Source of the DNA: JAFAXD01 sp035472475
GTDB lineage: Bacteria; Pseudomonadota; Alphaproteobacteria; Rhizobiales; Xanthobacteraceae
NCBI GenBank assembly: GCA_035472475.1
Contig: DATIPA010000202.1
Location: 1 to 61,496 of the forward strand
Direction: 5' to 3'
DNA length: 61,496 bases
Shown here in pieces: positions 8,735-16,422 of the stretch (position 1 is the first letter of the stretch; every line of letters starts with the position of its first letter). Below the pieces are notes generated by a model. The model did not search any database. It worked only from the letters and a program-made list of their open reading frames with translations, and was not told the origin of the DNA. Position numbers and translations under genes: made by a program.

Positions 8735-9010
8735 TCAGAACTTCCCGTTGATACCAAGCCCTCTGGCGCCGAGCCCGAGCGTCGTGTCGGGCGTAACCGG
8801 AATCCCACGCCGCGGCGTGTTCTGGACCTGATCTGTTTTCTTCGCGTCGTTCGACTTTGATGCGTCGGCGGGGTTGACTTCGGCGCGCGGTGCCGGCGCC
8901 GTGCACGGCTTCATGATCGTCGGCTGACACCCCGGCTGCGCGCGAGCGTCCGCGAGGGCGGCGAGCAGCGCCGCGGCGGACGCCACCGCGATAGCGAGGT
9001 GAGCCTTCAC
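8735..9010 (-). CDS. Small exported protein of unknown function
   Basis: Read from the GTG at 9010, the product is about 91 residues: a basic start, a hydrophobic segment ending AALADARAQ (signal peptide with an AXA-type site), and a short Pro/Ala-rich mature part with two cysteines (PGCQPTIMKPC) that ends LGLGARGLGINGKF. The frame extends up to 9061, but that part precedes the signal and would overlap the lipoprotein gene. It follows the lipoprotein gene at 9015 by four bases and is probably co-transcribed. The family is not recognised. Confidence 0.6.
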   Translation of the reverse strand: MKAHLAIAVASAAALLAALADARAQPGCQPTIMKPCTAPAPRAEVNPADASKSNDAKKTDQVQNTPRRGIPVTPDTTLGLGARGLGINGKF

Positions 9011-9014
9011 CAGA

Positions 9015-9368
9015 TCAGCTGCGCGGCTTGCGGGGCGCCGCGGCCGGTTGCAGCGTTGCATTCACCGGGTTGGGTTCGACCGTGGTCGTCTCGGAGGAGT
9101 ACCAGTTCTCCTTCTTGACCGACACTTTGATCGGGATCGTCAGCGTCGTGTAGCCCGCAAGCCCGTAGGTCACGTTGTAGTCGCCGCTCTTGTCCGGCGC
9201 CGGCAGCGTGCACGGTGTGCGGCAGCTGCCTCCGCTCGAAAGGCTCGCGTTGGCACCCGGCGGATTCGACTCGATCGACACTTTCGGCGGATCGCCGCCG
9301 AGCCCCGGAATCTGGGAGCACCCCGCAACGACCACACCAGACACCATCAACAGAACTAGCTTGCGCAC
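9015..9368 (-). CDS. Lipoprotein with a PEGA-like domain
   Basis: A 117-residue lipoprotein. The GTG at 9368 is preceded by CGGGGGA and gives a short signal ending VVAGC, with Cys17 as the lipidation site; the frame upstream of it is not signal-like. The mature part runs VSIESNPPGANASLSSGGSC, then TPCTLPAP, then a strand-rich YNVTYGLAGYTTLTIPIKV. This is the layout of PEGA-type surface repeats (a PPGA motif followed by beta strands). It is the first gene of a pair with the exported protein at 8735 and is divergent from the GNAT gene. Confidence 0.75.
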   Translation of the reverse strand: MRKLVLLMVSGVVVAGCSQIPGLGGDPPKVSIESNPPGANASLSSGGSCRTPCTLPAPDKSGDYNVTYGLAGYTTLTIPIKVSVKKENWYSSETTTVEPNPVNATLQPAAAPRKPRS

Positions 9369-9478
9369 AGAAATCCCCCGCTCATCTCTTCGCTGGGGCA
9401 AGAGTAGGAAGAAATCCCCCCATCCGCAACCAGCTTCCGCCACCTTCCCGGTCAACAAGGCGACAGGGCGGCAAACTC

Positions 9479-10030
9479 ATGCAAGCAACACGAAAAGCCA
9501 AAAATGCCGTTAACGGGGTCGCGTTCCGTCCGTTGCAGGACGCCGACCTCCCCGTGCTCACCGCATGGCTGGCCGAGCCGCATGTCCGCCGTTTCTACCA
9601 GAAACAGCCGGTCACGCTCGCGGACGTGGCGCGCGAATACGGCCCCGCTATCCGCGGCGAGGAGCCCTCGCGCAGCCATCTGGCGATCCGCAACGGGGCG
9701 CCGTTCGCATATCTACAATGTTACCGCAACGTCGATTACCCCGAATGGTGTGCGATCATCGGTGTGCGCGACGGCATCAGCGTCGACCTGTTCATCGGCG
9801 ATCCGGCCTGCCTGCGGCGCGGCCTTGGGCAAGCGGCGCTCGGCGCCTATTTGCGGCAGGTTGCCTTTCCGGCCTATCCCGGCGAAACGCGCGCCTATAT
9901 CGGCCACGAGCTTATCAACACGGCGGCGCTTAAGTGCTCGCAGGCGGTCGGGTTCAGGCCGTTGCGCCGGTTTCTGGAAGACGGGCTCGAGATGATGCTG
10001 CTTACATTTGACAAGCCGCCGGCGCCCTAG
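9479..10030 (+). CDS. GNAT acetyltransferase, aminoglycoside 6'-N-acetyltransferase-like
   Basis: A 183-residue acyl-CoA N-acyltransferase. FRPLQDADLPVLTAWLAEPHVRRFY at residues 16-40 is the typical start of the AAC(6')/siderophore acyltransferase branch. The acetyl-CoA loop is in RRGLGQAALGAYL (Q/RxxGxG/A type), and INTAALKCSQAVGF near the end is the usual helix 4 motif. The start is the ATG at 9479. The substrate cannot be told; resistance is not implied, since this branch also includes RimI-like and siderophore enzymes. Confidence 0.8.
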   Translation: MQATRKAKNAVNGVAFRPLQDADLPVLTAWLAEPHVRRFYQKQPVTLADVAREYGPAIRGEEPSRSHLAIRNGAPFAYLQCYRNVDYPEWCAIIGVRDGISVDLFIGDPACLRRGLGQAALGAYLRQVAFPAYPGETRAYIGHELINTAALKCSQAVGFRPLRRFLEDGLEMMLLTFDKPPAP

Positions 10031-10090
10031 ACTGGACTGCCCCGCATATGCCAGCGTCCCCAACGAACGCGCCCACCGCAAGGATCGACC

Positions 10091-10372
10091 ATGTGCCGAA
10101 GCATCAAGACGCTGCACAACTTTGAACCGCCGGCGACGCACGAGGAAATCCATGCCTCCGCGCTGCAGTTCGTGCGCAAGCTGAGCGGGTTCGCGCGGCC
10201 GTCGAAGGCCAACGAAGCGGCGTTCAACCGCGCGGTCGATCAGGTCGCAGAGGCCGCGCACCAGCTGCTGCATTCCCTGGTGACCAATGCGCCGCCGCGC
10301 GATCGCGCCACCGAAACCGCCAAAGCGAAAGCGCGCGCAGCCGAGCGGTTCCGGTCCGGCGCGAGCGCGTAA
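10091..10372 (+). CDS. DUF2277 family protein
   Basis: A 93-residue protein that begins MCRSIKTLHNFEPPAT, the hallmark of the DUF2277 family; the function is unknown. AAGGATC lies just before the ATG. It is helical, with no signal peptide. Residues about 70-93 form a charged tail. It ends one base before the stop of the convergent RND pump gene, so the two transcripts meet tail to tail. Confidence 0.9.
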   Translation: MCRSIKTLHNFEPPATHEEIHASALQFVRKLSGFARPSKANEAAFNRAVDQVAEAAHQLLHSLVTNAPPRDRATETAKAKARAAERFRSGASA

Positions 10373-10373
10373 G

Positions 10374-13300
10374 CTATTCGGCTGGTTCGTGCTCCGGCGT
10401 TGCCGCCGCGCGGCGCGTTGCCGAACGGCCCTGCAGCCAGCGGTTGACCCGCTCGAGATAGAGAAACACGACCGGCGTCGTGTAAAGGGTGAGCGCCTGG
10501 CTCAGGATCAATCCACCCACCATCGCATAGCCGAGCGGCTGGCGCAGCTCCGAGCCGGTGCCCGAGCCGAGCATCAGCGGCAGCCCGGCGAGCAGCGCCG
10601 CCATCGTGGTCATCATGATCGGCCGGAACCGCAGCAAGCAGGCCTCGCGAATGGCATCGAACGCGGTGAGGCCGCGCTCGCGCTGCCCTTCGATCGCAAA
10701 ATCGACCATCATGATCCCGTTCTTCTTGACGATGCCGATCAGCAGGATGATGCCGATCAGCGCGATCACCGAGAAATCGAATCCGAACAGCATCAGCATC
10801 AGCAGCGCGCCAACGCCGGCGGACGGCAGCGTCGACAGGATGGTGAGCGGGTGGATGTAGCTCTCGTAGAGCATCCCGAGGATCAGGTAGATCACGACGA
10901 TCGCGGCGGCGACCAGCAGCGGCTCGCTCGCCAGCGAGGTCTGGAACGCCTGGGCGTTGCCCTGGAAGCTGCCGGCGAGCGAGGCCGGCACGCCAAGTTC
11001 GGATTCCGCCTGCTGAATCGCCTGCACGGCGTCGCCGAGCGCGACACCCGGTGCAAGGTTGAAGCTCAGCGTCACCGCCGGAAACTGTCCCTGATGATTA
11101 ATCGACAGGAACGTCGTTGGGTTGGTGGTCCAGCGCGCGACCGAGCTTAGGCGAACCTGCTGGTTGGTCGCCGGCGAATTGACAAAGATGCGGTCAAGCG
11201 CGTCGGGCGCGGTCTGCAGCTCGGGCAGCACCTCCAGGATCACGTGGTAGCTGTTGACCTGCGTGAAATATTGCGCGACCTGCCGTTGGCCGAACGCGTC
11301 GTAGAGCGTGTCATCGATCAGCTGCGGCTGAATGCCGAAGCGCGCGGCGGCGTCGCGGTCGATCGTCAGCGTCAGGGTGTCGCCGCCGGTCTGCTGATCG
11401 GTCGCAACGTCGGCCAGCTGCGGCAGCGATTTCAGCTTGGCGTAGATCTTGGGCGCCCACTGATTGAGCTCGTTCAGATCCGGGTCTTGCAGCGTGTACT
11501 GGTAGAGCGTCCGGGTCGGGCGCCCGCCGATATTGATGTCCTGCGCGGGCTGCAGGAACAGCGCCGCCCCCTGCACTTTCGCGAGCTGCGGCCGCAGCCG
11601 GTCGATGATCTGCATCGCGCTGGCGCTGCGCTGATCGCGCGGCTTGAGGGTGATGAAGAAGCGACCGTTGTTCTGGGTCTGCTGACCGGTCGCGCCGGCG
11701 TTCATGCCGACCGTCGCCACGTCCGGATCGGCGGCGACCACCGCCGACAGCGCCAGCTGGTAGCGCTTCATCTCGGCGAACGACACGTCCTGCGCGGCTT
11801 CCGAGGTGCCGAGGATGAGGCCCGTATCCTGCTGCGGGAAGAATCCCTTCGGGATGATGACGAACAGATAGCCGGAGAGCGCGACAGTAAAGATAAAGAC
11901 GAAAAGCATGACCAACCGATGCCGTAGCGCGACGTCGAGCGTGCGTCGGTAGCCCGCCAGCAGCAGATCGAACACGCGCTCGGACGCCGCATAGAGCCGG
12001 CCGTGGCGCACTTCGCTATGCGGGCGCAGGAAGCGTGCGCTCATCACCGGCGTCAGGGTCAGCGCCACGAACGCCGATACCACGATGGTCATCGTCACCG
12101 TGACGGCGAACTCGCGAAACACGCGCCCGACGATGCCGCCCATCAGCAGCAACGGGATGAAAACGGCGATCAGGGAGAGGCTGATCGACACGATGGTGAA
12201 GCCGATCTCGCCGGAGCCCTTGTTCGCCGCCGCCGTCGGGCTCAGACCGGCGCCGATGTGCCGCTCGATGTTCTCGAGCATGACGATCGCGTCGTCGACC
12301 ACGAATCCAATCGCGATACTCAGCCCCATCAGCGACAGGTTGTCGAGGCTGTAGCCGAACGGATAGAGCAGCGCGAACGACCCGATCAGCGCCAGCGGTA
12401 CCGTCACGCTCGGGATCGCGGTCGCCCAGAAGCTGCGCAAGAAGATAAAGATGACCATCACCACCAGCACGACGGTCAGGATCAACGTGAACTGCACGTC
12501 CGCCACGGAGGCGCGGATCGTGGTCGTGCGATCGCTCAGCAGGTCGATCTTTATCGCGGCCGGTATAGCGGCCCGCAACTGCGGCAGCAGCGCCTTGATG
12601 CGATCGACGGTCTCGATCACGTTGGCGCCCGGCTGCTTGAGAACCGCCAGCAGGATCGCAGGCTTGCCGTTGGCCCAGGCGGCGATCTTGTTGTTCTCGG
12701 CGCCGTCGACCGCGCGCCCCACGTCGCGGATGCGCACGGGCGCGCCGTTGCGATAGGTCAGAATGACGTCGTTCCATGGCTCCGCGCTCAGCAACTGATC
12801 GTTGTCATAGATCGTGAACGTGCGGGTGGCGCCGTCGATGCTGCCTTTCGGACTGTCGGTCGTCGCGTTCATGATGACCGCGCGGACGTCTTCCAGGCCG
12901 AGGCCCATGGACGCGAGCTTCTCGGGATCGACCTGGATACGCACCGCCGGCTTCTGCTGGCCGTTGACGTTGACCTGCGCCACGCCGGGAATCTGGCTGA
13001 TGTTCTGCACCAGAATGTTCTCGGCATAGTCGTCGACGACGGTGATCGGCAGCGCGTCCGAATGCACCGCGATAATGAGGATCGGCGCATCGGCCGGATT
13101 GACCTTGCGGTAGGTCGGCGGCGACGGCAGCGTCTTCGGAAGCTGGCCACCCGCTGCGTTGATGGCGGTCTGGATGTCCTGCGCGGCGCCGTCGATGTTG
13201 CGGTTGAGATCGAACTGGACCGTGATCGCGGCGTTGCCGAGCGTCGAGGACGACGTCATCTGGGTCACGTCGGGGATCTGCGCGAACTGCCGCTCCAGCG

Positions 13301-13496
13301 GCGCGGTGACCGAGGAGGCCATGGTCACCGGATCGGCGCCGGGAAGCTGCGCCGTCACCTGGATGGTCGGAAAATCAACCTGCGGCAGCGGCGCGACCGG
13401 CAGCAGCGGGTAGGCCACGGCGCCGATCATCAAAACACCCGCCATCAGCAGCGAGGTTGCGATCGGCCGCCGGATAAATGGCGTGGAGATTCCCAT
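10374..13496 (-). CDS. RND multidrug efflux permease, MdtB/MdtC-like (HAE-1)
   Basis: A 1040-residue inner-membrane proton antiporter of the hydrophobe/amphiphile efflux class. It has the standard layout: a helix at residues 10-30, a large periplasmic porter loop, a bundle of helices from about 335, a second porter loop and a final bundle. The N-terminus (FIRRPIATSLL...PLPQVDFPTI) is MdtB/MdtC-like, and GFVVDDAIVMLENIERH carries the paired Asp of the proton relay in helix 4. It follows the adaptor gene by eight bases. There is no outer-membrane factor in this operon; the NodT-type protein at 31213 or another could serve. Confidence 0.93.
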   Translation of the reverse strand: MGISTPFIRRPIATSLLMAGVLMIGAVAYPLLPVAPLPQVDFPTIQVTAQLPGADPVTMASSVTAPLERQFAQIPDVTQMTSSSTLGNAAITVQFDLNRNIDGAAQDIQTAINAAGGQLPKTLPSPPTYRKVNPADAPILIIAVHSDALPITVVDDYAENILVQNISQIPGVAQVNVNGQQKPAVRIQVDPEKLASMGLGLEDVRAVIMNATTDSPKGSIDGATRTFTIYDNDQLLSAEPWNDVILTYRNGAPVRIRDVGRAVDGAENNKIAAWANGKPAILLAVLKQPGANVIETVDRIKALLPQLRAAIPAAIKIDLLSDRTTTIRASVADVQFTLILTVVLVVMVIFIFLRSFWATAIPSVTVPLALIGSFALLYPFGYSLDNLSLMGLSIAIGFVVDDAIVMLENIERHIGAGLSPTAAANKGSGEIGFTIVSISLSLIAVFIPLLLMGGIVGRVFREFAVTVTMTIVVSAFVALTLTPVMSARFLRPHSEVRHGRLYAASERVFDLLLAGYRRTLDVALRHRLVMLFVFIFTVALSGYLFVIIPKGFFPQQDTGLILGTSEAAQDVSFAEMKRYQLALSAVVAADPDVATVGMNAGATGQQTQNNGRFFITLKPRDQRSASAMQIIDRLRPQLAKVQGAALFLQPAQDINIGGRPTRTLYQYTLQDPDLNELNQWAPKIYAKLKSLPQLADVATDQQTGGDTLTLTIDRDAAARFGIQPQLIDDTLYDAFGQRQVAQYFTQVNSYHVILEVLPELQTAPDALDRIFVNSPATNQQVRLSSVARWTTNPTTFLSINHQGQFPAVTLSFNLAPGVALGDAVQAIQQAESELGVPASLAGSFQGNAQAFQTSLASEPLLVAAAIVVIYLILGMLYESYIHPLTILSTLPSAGVGALLMLMLFGFDFSVIALIGIILLIGIVKKNGIMMVDFAIEGQRERGLTAFDAIREACLLRFRPIMMTTMAALLAGLPLMLGSGTGSELRQPLGYAMVGGLILSQALTLYTTPVVFLYLERVNRWLQGRSATRRAAATPEHEPAE

Positions 13497-13504
13497 CGCC
13501 GGGC

Positions 13505-14758
13505 CTACGACCCGCCGGGCGCTCGCGCAGCTGCCGGATCGGGCACAACGCGTAGTCCGGGCGCGAGGCGATATTGTCCGGCAACCACGATCTTGGTGCC
13601 GGCATCGAGCCCCTTCTCCACGACGGCGGTACCCTGCGACATCTGCCCGACGGTGACCGGCACCATCGCGACGGTCGAATCCGGCTTGACCACGTAGACG
13701 TACATGCCGTCGGGCCCGCGCTGCACCGCCGTCCCCGGAACCGTGACAGCCTCCTGCAAGGTACGCAGCAACACCTGGATGTTGACGAATTGGCCGGGCC
13801 AGAGCGCGTGGTTTTCGTTCGGGAACGTGGCCTTGAGCTTGATCGAGCCGGTGGTCTGATCGATCTGGTTGTCGACCAGCGCCACCGTCCCCTCATCGAG
13901 ACGCCGCCCGTCGGAACGCGCCTGCGCGTAGACCTGCAGCGGTCCCGCTTGCATCTCCCGGCTGACGGCGCGGAGGTTGTGCTCCGGCAACGTGAAGATC
14001 ACCGAGATCGGCTGCAACTGCGTGATCACCACGAGACCGTTCGGGTCGGTGGCATGCACGATGTTGCCCTGGTCCACGAGACGAATGCCGGTGCGCCCCG
14101 AGATCGGCGCCTTGATGGTGGTGTAGTCGAGCTGAACCTGGGCGCTGTCGATCGCGGCTTGGTCGCCTTGAACCGTCGCTTCGAGCTGATGCACCAGCGC
14201 GGTCTGCGTGTCGACGCTCTGTTGCGTGGCGAAGTCATGCAGGTTCTTGAACCGCGCCAGGTCGAGCTTGGCATTCTCGAGTTGCGCTTCGTCCTTGGCC
14301 TTCGCGGCCTTGGCCTGATCGAGCGCGGCCTGGAACGGACGCGGGTCGATCTGCGCCAGCACGTCGCCCGCCTTGACGTCCTGCCCCTCGGTGAAATCCA
14401 CCTTGTCGAGCTGGCCGTCCACCCGGACTTTCACGACGACCGTGTTGAACGCCTGCACGGTACCGAGCCCGACCAGATAGACCGGCACCGACTTGACTTC
14501 AGATACGCCGAGAGTCACCGGCACCGCTGGTGGCGCGCTCGCGGCCGCTGCGGCGGGCGACGTTTTGGGCGCGCTGCGCAACATGTACCAGGCCGCCGCG
14601 CCGGCGCCGATGACGACCAACGCCGCGAGCGCCCAAATCAAACCGCGGACCGGGCGGCGGGGCTGAGCTTCCGCTGGCGTTTGCGACGCCTGCTCGTCCG
14701 CAACCGTCACAAGCCGATCGTCTGCGACGCGCTTCGATCTCTGCGGGAGGCTCGCCAT
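13505..14758 (-). CDS. RND periplasmic adaptor, MdtA-like
   Basis: A 417-residue membrane fusion protein. One N-terminal helix (LIWALAALVVIGAGAAAWYML) anchors it. Then come the lipoyl half-motifs (VDGQLDKVDFTEGQDVKAGDVLAQIDPRPF), a helical hairpin (about residues 115-185) with ALDQAKAAKAKDEAQLENAKLDLARF, the second lipoyl half (YTTIKAPISGRTGIRLVDQGNIV), and beta-barrel and membrane-proximal domains. The ATG at 14758 with AGG six bases upstream is preferred, because the longer frame would be translated from the palindromic repeat at 14794. It is the first gene of the operon with the pump at 10374. Confidence 0.92.
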   Translation of the reverse strand: MASLPQRSKRVADDRLVTVADEQASQTPAEAQPRRPVRGLIWALAALVVIGAGAAAWYMLRSAPKTSPAAAAASAPPAVPVTLGVSEVKSVPVYLVGLGTVQAFNTVVVKVRVDGQLDKVDFTEGQDVKAGDVLAQIDPRPFQAALDQAKAAKAKDEAQLENAKLDLARFKNLHDFATQQSVDTQTALVHQLEATVQGDQAAIDSAQVQLDYTTIKAPISGRTGIRLVDQGNIVHATDPNGLVVITQLQPISVIFTLPEHNLRAVSREMQAGPLQVYAQARSDGRRLDEGTVALVDNQIDQTTGSIKLKATFPNENHALWPGQFVNIQVLLRTLQEAVTVPGTAVQRGPDGMYVYVVKPDSTVAMVPVTVGQMSQGTAVVEKGLDAGTKIVVAGQYRLAPGLRVVPDPAAARAPGGS

Positions 14759-14793
14759 GAATGACCTGTTGAGGTTGCTGCGCACGCGGTGCG

Positions 14794-14870
14794 CTAGTGC
14801 TCCGAACCCGAAGTTCGCACACACTACGCCGCGAGTCTAAATGCGAACTTCGGGTTCAAAGGGGCACTAG
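14794..14870. repeat. Palindromic element, first of a doublet
   Basis: Left arm 14794-14819 (CTAGTGCTCC ... CGAAGTTCGCA), loop of 22 nt, right arm 14842-14870 (TGCGAACTTCGGG ... GGGGCACTAG). It is joined to the next element by the 13-nt spacer CATCATAGATTTG at 14871-14883. Its arms and part of its loop (GCCGCGAGTC) match the element at 16332-16408 read on the other strand. Confidence 0.9.
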
Positions 14871-14883
14871 CATCATAGATTTG

Positions 14884-14958
14884 CTAGTGTCCTTTCGATT
14901 CCAAAGTTCGCGTCGAGCGAGCTGCAACGAGTGGCGAACTTCGGAATCGGGACACTAG
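14884..14958. repeat. Palindromic element, second of a doublet
   Basis: Left arm 14884-14912 (CTAGTGTCCTTTCG, AAAGTTCGCG), right arm 14934-14958 (GCGAACTTCGGAATCGGGAC, ending ACTAG). The loop is 21 nt. With the previous element it forms a unit that is repeated in inverted orientation at 16243-16408. Confidence 0.9.
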
Positions 14959-15128
14959 CCCTGACTTTAATTCTACCACAAAAATAGTCTTCAGACATTC
15001 CGATCGATGGTTACGGTCGCGTAATGACACGAACGTTCACGTTTGCGCGCTTCGGCTTGCCGCTCAACAACAAATCCCCAATTTTAGTCGTTGGCCCCAC
15101 ATGCGGCACGCAAAGCGAGCAAGGTACG

Positions 15129-15359
15129 ATGGTCAGGATCATTACCGCTGTTGCCCTGATTCTCGTGGCGTCGTCCGCGTTTGCGGCGTCGCCGCATGGG
15201 AGCCAGTACTCGGCACATCACGATCCGTTGTTGGGATACAGCGCGTCTGATCCGACCATCGTTTCGACCGCCGGTGCCTACGTGGGCCGCGATCCGGATC
15301 CCAACATTCGCGCCGAGCTGCGCCGCTTCCCCGGCCCCTACGTGAGTGGCGGTTTCTGA
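15129..15359 (+). CDS. Small exported protein of unknown function
   Basis: A 76-residue protein. The ATG at 15129 has AAGG six bases upstream and opens a clean signal peptide (VRIITAVALILVASSAFAA). The mature 57 residues are His/Tyr/Pro-rich (HGSQYSAHHDPLLGYSASDP) and end GPYVSGGF, with no cysteine. The frame is open back to 15024 but that part is not signal-like. It lies inside the segment bounded by two inverted palindrome doublets, together with the convergent methyltransferase gene. No family is recognised. Confidence 0.6.
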   Translation: MVRIITAVALILVASSAFAASPHGSQYSAHHDPLLGYSASDPTIVSTAGAYVGRDPDPNIRAELRRFPGPYVSGGF

Positions 15360-15389
15360 TCCGCGCGTCGGCCGTCGCCGGGCACTCAG

Positions 15390-16175
15390 TTAGGACTTGC
15401 GGCCCTTGATTGCATTGGCACGCGCCGTGTAGGTGATGCGCCCCGCCGCATCGGCGGCGAGCCGCGCGTGCACGCGCGCCTTGAGCCGTTCCATGTCCTG
15501 CGATGACATGGCGGCGGTCGTCGGGCGCAGGCTCGGGGCCAACTGGGCGATCGCCCAGAACTCGTCGAAATTCGCGAACGTTCGCTGCACGGAAATCTCT
15601 CGCGTTTCGATTGCCGTGACACCCGCGCCCGTCCACAAGGTGCGCAAAGCTTCAATCCGCGATGCGGGGGCACTCGGTGGCAGCACCGGGCTGATGCCCA
15701 TGCCGCGCAACTCGGCCTGGAGCGGTTCCAGCGGAAATCCGCCGCCCAGGAGGTCCCACGCGTAGGTGGCAATCACGCCGCCCAGGCGAACGACGCGTGC
15801 CATCTCGGCGACGCCCTTGGCCGGCTCGGGCACGAAGAAAATCACCAGCGCCATGACGGCGGCGTCGAAGCGGCCGTCCGCGAACGGCAGCGCCATGGCA
15901 TCGCCCTGGCGAAATTCGGCCGAGCGCGCAGCCGGGCGTGAGCGTGCGAAGATGAGTTGGGCCTCGGAGGGATCGATGCCCTGAACCTCGGCCGGGGCGC
16001 ATCGCTCAACGATTTGTTCGGTGAAGGCGCCATTGCCGCAGCCGATGTCGATCCAGTGCAAGCCGGGGCTCGGCGCCAGCCATGTGAGAAAGATGTCGCC
16101 GACCAGCCGGCTCCACGTCCCCATGTAGCGTTCGTAGGCAGCCCCGTCGTCAAAGCGGATTTCCGATACAGCCAT
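15390..16175 (-). CDS. Class I SAM-dependent methyltransferase (Methyltransf_11/25 type)
   Basis: A 261-residue methyltransferase from the ATG at 16175, which has GAAGGA nine bases upstream; the frame upstream of it runs into a palindromic repeat. Motif I is WIDIGCGNGAFTEQI (41-55), the acidic end is VQGIDPSEAQL, motif II is DGRFDAAVMALVIFFVPEP, and motif III is VVRLGGVIATYAWD. These match the UbiE/Methyltransf_11 group. YERYMGTWSRLVGDIFLTWL in the N-terminal part occurs in many such proteins from this order. It lies in the 1.3-kb segment between the inverted doublets. The substrate is unknown. Confidence 0.85.
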   Translation of the reverse strand: MAVSEIRFDDGAAYERYMGTWSRLVGDIFLTWLAPSPGLHWIDIGCGNGAFTEQIVERCAPAEVQGIDPSEAQLIFARSRPAARSAEFRQGDAMALPFADGRFDAAVMALVIFFVPEPAKGVAEMARVVRLGGVIATYAWDLLGGGFPLEPLQAELRGMGISPVLPPSAPASRIEALRTLWTGAGVTAIETREISVQRTFANFDEFWAIAQLAPSLRPTTAAMSSQDMERLKARVHARLAADAAGRITYTARANAIKGRKS

Positions 16176-16242
16176 GCGCGCCATTCCTTCGTGCGGATCA
16201 CAGTCCGGATGACTGGAAGCTCGATCGAAAGTAGCATGCAGG

Positions 16243-16318
16243 TCTAATGTCGCGGTACCGAAGTTCGCCATACCTTGCAGAACCTTCGACGCGAACTTCG
16301 GAACCGAAAGGACACTAG
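16243..16318. repeat. Palindromic element, first of the inverted doublet
   Basis: Left arm 16243-16268 begins with the degenerate CTAATGTC and carries ACCGAAGTTCGC; the right arm 16291-16318 is GCGAACTTCGGAACCG ... GGACACTAG. It is followed by the 13-nt spacer CAAATCTATGATT at 16319-16331. On the opposite strand this matches the element at 14884-14958. Confidence 0.88.
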
Positions 16319-16331
16319 CAAATCTATGATT

Positions 16332-16408
16332 CTAGTGCCCCTTTGAACCCGAAGTTCGCATTCTGACTCGCGGCACAGTGCTTGCGAACTTCGGGTTCGG
16401 GGCGCTAG
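16332..16408. repeat. Palindromic element, second of the inverted doublet
   Basis: Left arm 16332-16360 (CTAGTGCCCC ... CCCGAAGTTCGCA) and right arm 16383-16408 (TGCGAACTTCGGGTTCGGGG, ending CGCTAG). It ends 14 bases before the FUSC gene start, so the leader or promoter of the aae-like operon must lie within or upstream of the element. Confidence 0.9.
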
Positions 16409-16422
16409 CGTGAAGAGGACGA

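Noticed and set aside
12003..13697. A 564-codon plus-strand frame
   Set aside because: Antisense to the RND pump; Arg/His/Asp-rich shadow.
10374..14758. Outer-membrane channel gene for the MdtA/MdtC-like operon
   Set aside because: None lies beside it; the nearest (31213) is divergent from another pump and more likely serves that one.
14794..14958. CRISPR array
   Set aside because: The repeats are palindromic pairs of different sequence with a single fixed spacer, not a series of identical repeats; no cas genes are present.
14794..16408. Composite transposon or insertion sequence
   Set aside because: The inverted doublets bound a segment without any transposase or recombinase gene, and I see no target-site duplication. 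I record it as a repeat-bounded segment only.
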